From assembly GCA_964499365.1 (NCBI GenBank), contig CAZCKU010000007.1, forward strand, positions 62,001 to 126,000: 64,000 nt of DNA. The letters are read 5' to 3'. The translations under genes and the position numbers were made by a program. Below, in pieces: positions 17,818-25,269 of this stretch. A model generated the notes under the pieces. The model had not been told where the DNA came from, ran no database searches, and saw only the letters and a list, made by a program, of their open reading frames with translations. This DNA is from PALSA-1316 sp964499365. GTDB taxonomy: Bacteria > Nitrospirota > Thermodesulfovibrionia > Thermodesulfovibrionales > UBA6898. The number at the start of each line of letters is the position of its first letter. Positions within the stretch are counted from its first letter, which is position 1.

Positions 17818-18149
17818 CGCAGCTGCCTGATCCTCTCGGTAGGGCTGATGATATCGGTCAGCCTCACCCCGAACTTTTCATTCACCACAACGACCTCACC
17901 CCGGGCAACGAGCTTGTTGTTCACCAGAATCTCCATCGGCTCACCGGCAAGTTTCTCCAGCTCAACAACCGAGCCCTGCCCGAGTTGCAGGAGGTCCTTG
18001 ATGAGCATCCTGGTCCTGCCGAGCTCGACCGATATCTCAAGCGGGATATCAAGGAGAAAATCCATGTCCTTCGCTGATCCGGACCGCTTCTCCTCGCTCA
18101 GTTCCTGGAAGTCCGGCTCTGCCGCGTCTTTTACCTGTTTCTCCGCCAT
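17814..18149 (-). CDS. fliN: Flagellar motor switch protein FliN
   Basis: A 111-residue C-ring protein. The SpoA domain covers most of the sequence: LDIPLEISVELGRTRMLIKD, LGQGSVVELEKLAGEPMEIL, VARGEVVVVNEKFGVRLTDI. No CheC-like phosphatase domain is fused to it, so it is FliN rather than FliY. It follows fliM by 15 bases and overlaps fliO. Confidence 0.95.
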   Translation of the reverse strand: MAEKQVKDAAEPDFQELSEEKRSGSAKDMDFLLDIPLEISVELGRTRMLIKDLLQLGQGSVVELEKLAGEPMEILVNNKLVARGEVVVVNEKFGVRLTDIISPTERIRQLR

Positions 18150-18164
18150 CCTCTTTCTCCTTTC

Positions 18165-19133
18165 TTAATCTGCATATTTCGTGATCTTGACAGCCTGGTT
18201 TCCCCTGCTGTATCCGGGCAGACCCCTGAACTTGGTGACATTGCCGACCTTCACGTCGAGTTCCTCGACTGCGGCCTTCCCGAGGGTGATCACATCCCCG
18301 ACCTCCAGATTCACCAGATCGCCGACCGGCAGAGATGTCCGGCCAATCTCGACAGAAAGATCCACGTACGATTCCAGCAGGATCTCCTTGAGGCGTGTAA
18401 CCCAACGGTCGTCCATGCCGTATTTGTCACCCTGGATCCCCGAGCAGAGCTTGTCCTTGACCGGCTCGACCATGGAATAGGGAATGCAGAAGAAGAGCTT
18501 GCCGGTAAATTCGTCCACCTCGACATGGATTTCTATCTTGATGACCACTTCGGTCGGGGTCACGATCGTCACAAACTGGGGGTTCATCTCTGAGCCCGTA
18601 TGCTCGGGGATTATCGGTGCAATCACCTGCCATGCCTCAGCCATGTCGTTGAGGGCCAGATTGACGACCTTCAGAATGACCCGCTGCTCTATCTGGGTGA
18701 AATAGCGGCCTTCAGACTTGACATACCGGGCAGAGCTGCCGCCGAAGAAGTATTCGACCAGGGCAAAGACCATCGGGGCCTCCAGGACAAAAAGGGCATA
18801 GCCCTTCAGCGGCTCCATCTTGAACATGTTGATGCTGGAGGGCATCGGGATCGTCTTCATGAACTCGCTGAATTTCATCATGGTGATACCCTGGATGTTC
18901 ACCTCGACAAAGCTGGTGATAATCGACGATATCGAGTTCCTGAAGCTCCGGGCAAAGCGCTCGTTCGCCATCTCAAGACCGGGCATCCTGCCGCGGATAA
19001 TCCGCTCCTGGCTCGTCAGATCAAAGGATTTTACGGCCTCGTCGGCACCTGTGCCTGTCTCGGTCTCGATATCACCGGTAGAGACGCCCCTCAACAGGGC
19101 ATCGACTTCATCTTGTGAAAGGACCTTGTTCAT
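18165..19133 (-). CDS. fliM: Flagellar motor switch protein FliM
   Basis: A 322-residue switch protein. The N-terminal CheY-binding peptide is present (MNKVLSQDEVDALLRGVSTG), followed by the central CheC-like domain (MPGLEMANERFARSFRNSIS) and the C-terminal SpoA domain (VSLEVGD-type segment NLEVGDVITLGKAAVEELDV). It binds CheY-P and passes the rotation signal to the motor. It overlaps the end of fliL by 4 bases. Confidence 0.96.
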   Translation of the reverse strand: MNKVLSQDEVDALLRGVSTGDIETETGTGADEAVKSFDLTSQERIIRGRMPGLEMANERFARSFRNSISSIITSFVEVNIQGITMMKFSEFMKTIPMPSSINMFKMEPLKGYALFVLEAPMVFALVEYFFGGSSARYVKSEGRYFTQIEQRVILKVVNLALNDMAEAWQVIAPIIPEHTGSEMNPQFVTIVTPTEVVIKIEIHVEVDEFTGKLFFCIPYSMVEPVKDKLCSGIQGDKYGMDDRWVTRLKEILLESYVDLSVEIGRTSLPVGDLVNLEVGDVITLGKAAVEELDVKVGNVTKFRGLPGYSRGNQAVKITKYAD

Positions 19134-19618
19134 TGCATTACAAAATCGGTAAAGAAAAGGTTCTTGAAGACATCCTTGCCCACCGCCTGATTTGCCCTCA
19201 GCAGAAGTTCGTCCTTCAGCTGCAGCTTCCCCTCCGGGCCCGAAACCGACTCAGCCGACTTGCTGCTCAGCAGCGTAATGATCGTGTCTCTGAGGTTCGG
19301 CATCTTCTCCATCACCAGCGACTGGTTCGTCGCATCGGCGATCTCCAGCTGCATCGTAACCTTCAGATACCGTCCGTGTTCAACAAGGTTCACCACAAAG
19401 GGATCAATGGCGATCAAAGCACTCTTGACCTCTTTTTTGCTGTCCTGTCCTTCCTTACCCCCCTCCGCCTTATGCCCAAAAAACTTCTTGTACCCGAAAA
19501 AACCACCTACCCCAAGGACTATGGCTGCAACCGCAATGATGATAATCAGTTTTTTGCTGCCACCCTTCTTTGGCTCCTGCGGTTTTTCTTCCTGTCCTTC
19601 TGGTTTTTCGTCTGCCAT
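19130..19618 (-). CDS. fliL: Flagellar basal body-associated protein FliL
   Basis: A 162-residue single-pass membrane protein. The charged N-terminus (MADEKPEGQEEKPQEPKKGG) is followed by a TM helix (LIIIIAVAAIVLGVGGFF) and a periplasmic stator-associated domain (DPFVVNLVEHGRYLKVTMQL). I choose ATG 19618, which has GGAGG 8 bases upstream; the frame continues upstream to 19687 without support. It is the first gene of the long minus-strand flagellar series. A sigma-54-like site lies about 45-60 bases upstream. Confidence 0.93.
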   Translation of the reverse strand: MADEKPEGQEEKPQEPKKGGSKKLIIIIAVAAIVLGVGGFFGYKKFFGHKAEGGKEGQDSKKEVKSALIAIDPFVVNLVEHGRYLKVTMQLEIADATNQSLVMEKMPNLRDTIITLLSSKSAESVSGPEGKLQLKDELLLRANQAVGKDVFKNLFFTDFVMQ

Positions 19619-19661
19619 ATAAATGTCCTCCCTCGACAATTCAGTGCTTGGCCATTGGAAT

Positions 19662-19676
19662 ACAAGTACTATGCCA
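19662..19676 (-). promoter_or_regulatory. Candidate sigma-54 (-24/-12) promoter for the fliL operon
   Basis: The minus strand reads TGGCATAGTACTTGT, with GG and the G of the -12 element at the right spacing for a sigma-54 site (consensus TGGCAC-N5-TTGC). The -12 element ends in GT instead of GC. It would start transcription about 30 bases before the fliL ATG. Early or middle flagellar operons are often under sigma-54 control, and rpoN is in this window. It resembles the site upstream of lptC. Confidence 0.45.
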
Positions 19677-19786
19677 GAAGATAACACATTGAATTAAAAT
19701 GATTTACAGATGATATATAAAAAAATTAAGCGTCAAGGAACTGACATTGGGATATTTTTTGACGAGGAGAGTCAGGCTGATGGAAA

Positions 19787-19840
19787 GGAAAGAAAACGCC
19801 TGATAAAGGCCGGTGGTTTTACCGGGCCAGCATCAGGCGT
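19787..19840 (-). terminator. Strong hairpin, likely terminator for the RCC1-repeat gene
   Basis: Positions 19796-19804 (ACGCCTGAT) and 19832-19840 (ATCAGGCGT) are perfectly complementary, and an inner stem GGCCGGT/ACCGGGCC lies within. Read on the minus strand the hairpin is followed by TTTTCTTTCC. It lies about 190 bases beyond the stop of the RCC1-repeat gene and in front of the divergent repeat cluster. Confidence 0.5.
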
Positions 19841-19879
19841 CAGTAGTGTCTGAGTATTATTGAAATATTACCAAAAATT

Positions 19880-19953
19880 GTCATTCCCCGACCAAATCGG
19901 GGAATCCATGTTTTCAATATATTCCGGATCCCCCGGTCAAGCCGGAGGATGAC
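19880..19953. repeat. Palindromic dispersed repeat (GTCATTCC type), copy A
   Basis: The unit begins GTCATTCCCC and ends GGATGAC, with two nested hairpins: ATTCCCCGA/TCGGGGAAT and CCCCGG/CCGGAGG. The same outer ends recur at 32314-32358, 49862-49937 and 58967-59005, so this is a dispersed intergenic palindrome of REP type. Confidence 0.7.
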
Positions 19954-20029
19954 TGCCTGCAAGAAATCCTTACATAAGAGCCGCAAGGGTCATATCGGTC
20001 AGTTGCATATCAGGAATCAGTCTCCCGGT

Positions 20030-21436
20030 TTACAGGCCCTGAGCCAGCACAGGGGTCCAGCGTTCAGTCGTTGTTCCATCCCCCAGCTGCCCAGTGCCAT
20101 TGCCGCCCCAGGCCCAGACCGTACCGTCGTTCTTCAGGACAACCGTGTGGCTGACACCCGCGGTAACAGCCATCACACTGGCAAGTCCGCTCACCTGCAC
20201 CGGAAGCGTCCGGAGAGTCGCGGTCCCGTCTCCAAGCTGTCCGTTGCTGTTTTTACCCCAGGTCCAGACCGTACCGTCGTTCTTCAGGACAACCATATGA
20301 TCCTGCCCTGCCGCAATGGCGGTTATTCCGGTCAAACCGCCGGCAAGAACCGGGACAACGCTCTGCGTCGTTGTTCCGTTACCGAGTTGTCCGCTGGTAT
20401 TGTTTCCCCAAACCCAGACCGAGACATCGGTGATATCGTTCCTCAGGGCAGCGGTGTGGGCGCGTCCTGCAGCAATCGCAATGACATTCGCCAGCCCGCT
20501 CACCTGCACCGCGCTGGTCATCTGTGCCAGATTTCCGTTCCCAAGCTGTCCATCGCCGTTATTTCCCCAGGACCAGACCGTGCCGTCTTCCCGCAGCACC
20601 ACAGTATGCGTACTTCCCGCAGCAACTGCTGTGACGCCGGTCAGCCCGACCGCCTGTACCGGGACGAGGCTCTGGACCGTGCTGCCGTTGCCGAGCTGCC
20701 CGTTGCTGTTGTTCCCCCACGTCCAGACCGTGCCGTCGCTCTTCAGCGCGACCGTATGTTCGCTGCCAGCCGCTATGGCTATCACGTTCGAAAGTCCGGC
20801 CACCTGCACCGGGATGAGGCTCTGGACCGTGCTGCCGTTGCCGAGCTGCCCGTTGCTGTTATTCCCCCACGTCCAGACCGTGCCGTCTTCCTTCAGGGCA
20901 ACGGTATGCGTTGTACCTGTCGCAAGAATAACGCCCGACATGCCGGCAATCGGGGCAGGGACGGTGCCCTGAACAGTACTGTTGCTGCCAAGCTGCCCGT
21001 TACTGTTATTTCCCCAGGACCAGACCGTGCCGTCTTCTCTCAAAGCAACAGTGTGATTGGACGCTGCTATCCTGCCCGCACCGCTCCGGCTGAAGTTGAA
21101 CCCGATAGCATCAATCCCATCGAGCCAGACATTCCGGTAGGGCGGACTGAAAACCGTATATCCGGTGAGTGAAGGGGTCACCTTGTAAATGCCCCCCGGT
21201 ATGGCGCTGAAGGTGTAATTGCCGTTGACGTCAGTCACCGTCGTCATCGAGGCATCACCGGAGAGGGTCACGGTAACCCCCTGAAGCGCAACGCCTCCGG
21301 AGGTAACCTTGCCGGCCACCGTATAGGTCCTGTCACTGCTGCAGCCCGAAAACATCATCAGCGCAACCAGACCGGACAACAGAGCCGGAATAATCCCAAA
21401 ATATTTCGTGCGCTTCACCTTGCCGTCATTTTTCAT
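20030..21436 (-). CDS. RCC1-repeat lipoprotein with carboxypeptidase-regulatory-like domain
   Basis: A protein of 468 residues. A lipoprotein-type signal peptide ends in LMMFSGC at about residue 32. An Ig-like carboxypeptidase-regulatory domain follows (about 38-110, GKVTSGGVALQGVTVTLSG). Seven RCC1-type repeats of about 50 residues come next, each with a VW(S/T)WGNNSNGQLG core, probably closing as a seven-bladed propeller. It is likely anchored on the outer or inner membrane facing the periplasm or cell surface. Bacterial proteins of this type have no settled function. Two repeat units (20665-20736 and 20815-20886) are nearly identical in DNA 150 bases apart, pointing to recent internal duplication. 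The start at 21436 has GGAGAG 7 bases upstream. Confidence 0.85.
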   Translation of the reverse strand: MKNDGKVKRTKYFGIIPALLSGLVALMMFSGCSSDRTYTVAGKVTSGGVALQGVTVTLSGDASMTTVTDVNGNYTFSAIPGGIYKVTPSLTGYTVFSPPYRNVWLDGIDAIGFNFSRSGAGRIAASNHTVALREDGTVWSWGNNSNGQLGSNSTVQGTVPAPIAGMSGVILATGTTHTVALKEDGTVWTWGNNSNGQLGNGSTVQSLIPVQVAGLSNVIAIAAGSEHTVALKSDGTVWTWGNNSNGQLGNGSTVQSLVPVQAVGLTGVTAVAAGSTHTVVLREDGTVWSWGNNGDGQLGNGNLAQMTSAVQVSGLANVIAIAAGRAHTAALRNDITDVSVWVWGNNTSGQLGNGTTTQSVVPVLAGGLTGITAIAAGQDHMVVLKNDGTVWTWGKNSNGQLGDGTATLRTLPVQVSGLASVMAVTAGVSHTVVLKNDGTVWAWGGNGTGQLGDGTTTERWTPVLAQGL

Positions 21437-21449
21437 GGATATACTCTCC

Positions 21450-21560
21450 TCATGTTGGATTGCCCAAAGATCGGACCCGGGCCCGTGCCGGGGTCTCTGC
21501 GTCCGAAACGCACACGTTACCCGCGGGGAAATGAACCTTCGTGCGTTTCTACAGGTATAT
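21450..21560 (-). promoter_or_regulatory. Structured 5' leader of the RCC1-repeat gene
   Basis: On the minus strand, GAAACGCAC (plus coordinates 21541-21549) pairs perfectly with GTGCGTTTC (21505-21513) across 27 bases. A second G+C-rich stem-loop follows (GGAC...GGGTCC around 21475-21504), then the ribosome site. The piece GGACGCAGAG recalls part of the c-di-GMP-I (GEMM) riboswitch, but the rest of that motif is not recognisable. It is recorded as a structured leader of unknown type. Confidence 0.4.
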
Positions 21561-21607
21561 CATACAAATATGGTCACTTTTTTTCCAACAGCGGCATTGT
21601 ACTTTCC

Positions 21608-21640
21608 CCAAAAAAAGGGAGGCCATAACGGCCTCCCTTC
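21608..21640 (-). terminator. Rho-independent terminator after the Spy/CpxP-like gene
   Basis: On the minus strand a GGGAGGCC-N5-GGCCTCCC hairpin (21617-21637) is followed by TTTTTTT. It lies just beyond the stop of the Spy/CpxP-like gene at 21671. Confidence 0.85.
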
Positions 21641-21670
21641 CCGCACATCAGGTACTGCTGTTCTGTCGAA

Positions 21671-22240
21671 TTAATGTTTATGGCGATCGTGTTTGCCGGG
21701 TCTTTCGTCATCCGCCCCGTCATGCATCATGCAGTCCTTGCATGCGCCCTTCATCCCGCCTTTGCCGCCCCTCATTTTATGCATATCACAACCGTCGCCG
21801 CCGCAAGCCCCTTCACCGCACCCCATGCCATCACAGATGGCGGCGAATTTCTTCTTCTGCTCCGGCGTAAGGATCTTCTTGACCTCTTCGCGTGTCCTGA
21901 TATGCGTCATCTTCATGTCTGTCCTGAGGGCTTCAATCTGCTTTACCTTGGCCTCGGCTGCCTGCAGGTCAACAGTATCTTTGGCGAGAAGCTCCTTCAG
22001 TTCAACGTGGGCAACTTCGATATCGGCCTTTTTCCTGATCATCTCCTTCTTTGTCCTGAGGTGGATCGCCTTTACCGTCTCTTTCTGCTTGTCGTCGAGG
22101 CCGAGTGCCTCCATCTTCTCAAGCATCATCTGTTCGCCGTGCATGCCCCTGCCGTGCATGCCCTTCTTGTTCATCGCATATGCTGAAACACTCATACCAG
22201 CCAAAACGACCACCGTCAACAACAATACCAGTTTCTTCAT
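21671..22240 (-). CDS. Spy/CpxP-like periplasmic protein with metal-ligand-rich tails
   Basis: A 189-residue secreted protein starting at ATG 22240 (GGAG 7 bases upstream). The signal peptide is about residues 1-22 (VVVLAGMSVSAYA). A short Met/His-rich segment follows (MNKKGMHGRGMHGEQMM). A helical core contains two LTxxQ-like turns (LGLDDKQKETVKAI and ILTPEQKKKFAAI), the hallmark of the Spy/CpxP/CnrX periplasmic stress and metal-sensor family. The C-terminal tail is unusually rich in Cys, His, Met and Gly (GCGEGACGGDGCDMHKM and CKDCMMHDG) and ends in HDRHKH, suggesting metal binding. It lies 34 bases after a small secreted protein gene. The metal cannot be identified from sequence. Confidence 0.8.
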   Translation of the reverse strand: MKKLVLLLTVVVLAGMSVSAYAMNKKGMHGRGMHGEQMMLEKMEALGLDDKQKETVKAIHLRTKKEMIRKKADIEVAHVELKELLAKDTVDLQAAEAKVKQIEALRTDMKMTHIRTREEVKKILTPEQKKKFAAICDGMGCGEGACGGDGCDMHKMRGGKGGMKGACKDCMMHDGADDERPGKHDRHKH

Positions 22241-22274
22241 TGTACGTCTCCTTGGATTTGATTTTGTTCTGTTA

Positions 22275-22583
22275 TTAATAGACAGACCTGAGCCTGCCTG
22301 TCTTCCTGTCGAAAATGACCTTGTCCACAAGCCGTTCGTTCTTGAAAACGTCAACCTCTATAAACCTGCCCCGGGGCCTGAAGGAGCGGATCCAGTACCC
22401 CTTCTCACGGTAATATCTGTCAATCGCCTTCATCGCCTCCTGGGGGGGAATGTCTTCCCTGCAGGAACCATAGCGGTTGTATTCCCGGCAGTAATCCCCG
22501 TAGGGCGTCACATACTCGGGAAAGGCCTGTGAAGCCCCTGCCGTCAGCAGAAGGAACAAAATCATGGTCGTCATGTACATCAT
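22275..22583 (-). CDS. Small secreted protein of unknown function
   Basis: A 102-residue protein with a signal peptide (about 1-20, ILFLLLTAGASQA) and a mature part of about 80 residues containing two Cys (YCREYNRYGSCRED) that could form a disulfide. It ends in a basic segment, VDKVIFDRKTGRLRSVY, which resembles the beta-strand ends of PepSY/YpeB-like modules, but I cannot assign the family. It precedes the Spy/CpxP-like gene on the same strand and may share its stress or metal regulation. Confidence 0.65.
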   Translation of the reverse strand: MMYMTTMILFLLLTAGASQAFPEYVTPYGDYCREYNRYGSCREDIPPQEAMKAIDRYYREKGYWIRSFRPRGRFIEVDVFKNERLVDKVIFDRKTGRLRSVY

Positions 22584-22690
22584 AGGGGTTGTTACGATTT
22601 TCCTTTCTGTTTAAGCATAAGGGATGTTCATGAAGAAAATGTGAAGGATGCCCGGTCATAAAAAATGTTACGATAGCACGTGGATTCTTT

Positions 22691-23518
22691 ATGAAGATTA
22701 CCGGCAGGACCAAGATACTCGGCATATTCGGCCATCCGGTAGAGCATACGCTCTCTCCGGCGATGCATAACGCCGCGTTTGAACACCTTGGCATGGATTG
22801 CTGCTACCTGCCGTTTCCGGTGCATCCCGGCGCGCTGCAGCAGGCGGTCGAAGCGATCAGGGCACTTTCTATGGTGGGGGTCAACATCACCGTTCCCCAC
22901 AAGGAAGCAGTTATCCCCTTCCTCGATGAGGTCAGCAGTGAAGCGGCCTTTATCGGCGCTGTTAATACCATCGTCAGCAAGGACGGCCGGCTGACCGGGC
23001 ATAACACCGACGGCCGCGGTTTTATGCGCTCTCTGGAGGCGCGGGGCATAGATGTCAGGGAGAAACGAGTCCTCATCGTGGGTGCAGGCGGGGCTGCACG
23101 GGCTGTCTGCTACTACCTTGGGGATGCGGCAAGAGAGCTCACAATCTACAACCGGGGCAGGGAAAAGCTGCAGAGGCTCGTTCATGACCTCTCCGGGATC
23201 AGAAAGAATGTCTCTGCCCTGGAACAGCTCAGGGGCATCGAAGAGTTCGAGATTCTCGTCAATGCAACGTCCCTCGGCCTGAGAACCGGTGACCCCCTGC
23301 CCTTTGACCCTGCGGCCCTGTCCGGAAACCATGTTGTCTGCGATCTGATCTACCGGGAAACTCCTCTCCTGGCTGCTGCAGCACGGCAGGGGTGCACGAC
23401 GGTCGACGGTCTCGGCATGCTCCTTTACCAGGGAGTTCTTGCCTTTGAACTCTGGACAGCGGAAGCTGCCCCCGTTGAGGTGATGAGAAAAGCCCTTCTT
23501 TCCGGCCTGAATCCATAG
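22691..23518 (+). CDS. aroE: Shikimate dehydrogenase (NADP+)
   Basis: A 275-residue enzyme of the shikimate pathway reducing 3-dehydroshikimate. The substrate domain has GHPVEHTLSPAMHNAAFEHL, VNITVPHKEAVIPFLDE and the catalytic Lys/Asp pair (PHKE and HNTDGRGFM). The NADP domain contains VLIVGAGGAARAVCYYLG. The C-terminal segment TTVDGLGMLLYQG is conserved in the family. Length is standard. It is divergent from the small secreted protein gene and is followed by the lpt operon. Confidence 0.95.
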   Translation: MKITGRTKILGIFGHPVEHTLSPAMHNAAFEHLGMDCCYLPFPVHPGALQQAVEAIRALSMVGVNITVPHKEAVIPFLDEVSSEAAFIGAVNTIVSKDGRLTGHNTDGRGFMRSLEARGIDVREKRVLIVGAGGAARAVCYYLGDAARELTIYNRGREKLQRLVHDLSGIRKNVSALEQLRGIEEFEILVNATSLGLRTGDPLPFDPAALSGNHVVCDLIYRETPLLAAAARQGCTTVDGLGMLLYQGVLAFELWTAEAAPVEVMRKALLSGLNP

Positions 23519-23532
23519 AATTGTCGATAATC

Positions 23533-23547
23533 TGGCATACTATTTGC
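23533..23547 (+). promoter_or_regulatory. Candidate sigma-54 promoter before lptC-lptA-lptB-rpoN
   Basis: TGGCATACTATTTGC matches the sigma-54 consensus TGGCAC-N5-TTGC with the invariant GG and GC at exact spacing. It lies in the 65-base gap between aroE and lptC and would start transcription about 25 bases before the lptC ATG. This would place rpoN in an operon read by sigma-54 itself. A weaker sigma-70-like pair (TTTACT at 23549 and TACAAT at 23572) overlaps the same gap but would give an almost leaderless mRNA. Confidence 0.5.
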
Positions 23548-23583
23548 CTTTACTTAATGCCCTGTATGTGATACAATTTTGCT

Positions 23584-24096
23584 ATGAAGAAAGTCTGGTT
23601 CGCGGCCCTGGCCTTGGTGTTATTTTCCCTGTATTTTCTTATAGTTAGAGATGAGAGAGTCACCCTTCCCTCGACCGGACAGAACACCGTTTCCTCTATA
23701 GAGGGCATCCGGATCATTCAGAAGAATAACGGCAAAAACGACTGGGTCGTGACCGCAAAGCGTGCCGAAATCCTCGGGAACGGTCAAAAGGCCGATCTCT
23801 CTGATATCGAGGTGAAGGTCAAAGACAAGGGCATCACCATATTGGCCGAAAAAGGGCTCTATGACATGCAGGGGAAAAAGCTGCTCATATCCGGTCCGGT
23901 CACGGCCAGAGACAAGGCCTATACGATAATCTCCCGGGATGTGGAGTTTGACAATGCAACCGGCATCCTGAAGACCGACAAGAAGGTGACAATGGCGGGG
24001 CCGAAATTCACCCTCACCGGAACCGGTCTGCATGCAGACAATAACGAACAGAAGATAAGGATACTCAATAATGTTACGGCAACGTATAATAATTAG
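23584..24096 (+). CDS. lptC: LPS export protein LptC
   Basis: A 170-residue bitopic inner-membrane protein: TM helix at about 5-20 (WFAALALVLFSLYFLIV), then a periplasmic beta-jellyroll domain (TAKRAEILGNGQKADLSDIE, ITILAEKGLYDM) that passes LPS from LptBFG to LptA. Sequence is weakly conserved, and the call is supported by the adjacent lptA and lptB. It overlaps lptA by 26 bases in another frame. Confidence 0.88.
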   Translation: MKKVWFAALALVLFSLYFLIVRDERVTLPSTGQNTVSSIEGIRIIQKNNGKNDWVVTAKRAEILGNGQKADLSDIEVKVKDKGITILAEKGLYDMQGKKLLISGPVTARDKAYTIISRDVEFDNATGILKTDKKVTMAGPKFTLTGTGLHADNNEQKIRILNNVTATYNN

Positions 24097-24547
24097 CCTC
24101 GGCCTGCTGCTGGTGCTTATGGTCGGGGGAAACACCCTGGCCGAGACCGTGAAGGCCGGCGTCAAAGGCCCCATTACCGTTACCGCCGAGAGCCTGACAG
24201 CGGATAATAAGGCCCACACCGCCCTCTTCGAGAAAAACGTCCTGGTCCGGACCCCTGACATGTCGATGGCTGCCGACAGGATGCTCATATTCTACCGGGA
24301 AGACGGCGGTGAGGTGACCAGGATCGAGGCGGCCGGCAACGTCAGACTGATCAGGGAGTCCCGGGCAATCACAGCCCAGAATGCGGTCTACTTCGCTGAC
24401 GAAGACAAGGTTGTGTTCACCGGCGATCCGAAGGCGATCGACGGAGACAACGTTGTGACCGGCACCACCATGACCTATCTCATCAGGGAAGACCGCTCCC
24501 GGGTCGAAAACAGCAAAGTCTTTCTCAAGAATAAAAGGGATAAATAA
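24071..24547 (+). CDS. lptA: LPS transport periplasmic bridge protein LptA
   Basis: A 158-residue secreted protein with a signal peptide (about 1-24, LVLMVGGNTLAE) and an OstA/LptA jellyroll (ITVTAESLTADNKAHTALFE, VRLIRESRAITAQNAVYFAD). It forms the periplasmic bridge for LPS. Its first 26 bases overlap lptC, and its stop touches the ATG of lptB (TAATG junction), so the three are translationally coupled. Confidence 0.92.
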   Translation: MLRQRIIISLGLLLVLMVGGNTLAETVKAGVKGPITVTAESLTADNKAHTALFEKNVLVRTPDMSMAADRMLIFYREDGGEVTRIEAAGNVRLIRESRAITAQNAVYFADEDKVVFTGDPKAIDGDNVVTGTTMTYLIREDRSRVENSKVFLKNKRDK

Positions 24548-25269
24548 TGGACCTGCTGGAAGTCAAAGGGCTGTATAAGAGCTATGGCAAGAAGGTCGTC
24601 ATCAAGGATATCGACCTCTATGTGACGAAAGGCGAGATCGTCGGCCTGCTCGGGCCGAACGGTGCAGGAAAGACATCAACCTTTTACAGCATACTCGGGC
24701 TGGTCAGGCCCGACAGGGGCAATATATATCTCAACAAGCAGGACATCAGCAGGCTCCCGATGTACCAGCGGGCGATTATGGGTATCAGCTACCTCCCGCA
24801 GGAGTCATCGATCTTCAGAAAGCTGACGGTAGAGGAAAACCTCAGGGCGGTGCTCGAAATCAAGGGGCTCCCCCGCGATGAGATCGAGGCGGAAGTCACG
24901 CGGCTGCTGCAGGAATTCAATCTTGTCGAGTTCTCGAAACGGGACAGCTTCCGCCTCTCCGGAGGCGAGCGGAGACGGGCCGAAATAGCGCGGGCGCTTG
25001 CCATAAAGCCGACCTTTATCCTCTTTGATGAACCCTTTGCAGGCATCGACCCGATAGCGATCATCGACCTGAAAAAAATGCTGAACTACCTGAAGTCCAA
25101 GGGGCTCGGTATCATCATCACCGACCATAATGTAAGAGACACGCTCTCGATAACCGACCGGGCATACATCATCAACAACGGCGAGATCCTCGAAGAGGGA
25201 ACCCCTGACAAGCTGATCGCCACGCCAAAGGTCAAGGAAGTTTACCTTGGAGAGGAGTTCAGACTCTGA
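24547..25269 (+). CDS. lptB: LPS export ABC ATPase LptB
   Basis: A 240-residue ABC ATPase with Walker A GPNGAGKTST, signature LSGGERRRAEIARAL, Walker B FILFDEPFAGIDP and switch His in ITDHNVRDT. The LSGGERRR form and the position after lptA identify LptB, the ATPase powering LPS extraction. lptF and lptG are not in the window. It overlaps rpoN by one base. Confidence 0.96.
   Translation: MDLLEVKGLYKSYGKKVVIKDIDLYVTKGEIVGLLGPNGAGKTSTFYSILGLVRPDRGNIYLNKQDISRLPMYQRAIMGISYLPQESSIFRKLTVEENLRAVLEIKGLPRDEIEAEVTRLLQEFNLVEFSKRDSFRLSGGERRRAEIARALAIKPTFILFDEPFAGIDPIAIIDLKKMLNYLKSKGLGIIITDHNVRDTLSITDRAYIINNGEILEEGTPDKLIATPKVKEVYLGEEFRL

Larger units (their letters stand above)
19688..20029. other. Intergenic stretch with a strong hairpin and dispersed repeats
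   Basis: No gene is visible. The stretch holds a 45-base hairpin (19796-19840), the start of a repeat unit (TAGTGTCTG at 19844-19852) and a palindromic repeat (19880-19953), each listed separately. A+T-rich sequence next to fliL probably holds that operon's promoter. Confidence 0.7.

Noticed and set aside
20665..20886. Regular direct repeats resembling a CRISPR array
   Set aside because: The spacing is about 150 bases and the repeats encode RCC1 blades in frame; there are no unique spacers or cas genes.
21470..21560. c-di-GMP-I (GEMM) riboswitch before the RCC1-repeat gene
   Set aside because: Only a GGACGCA-like piece matches. The GGGCAAACC segment, tetraloop receptor and closing helix are not recognisable. 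It is kept only as a structured leader.
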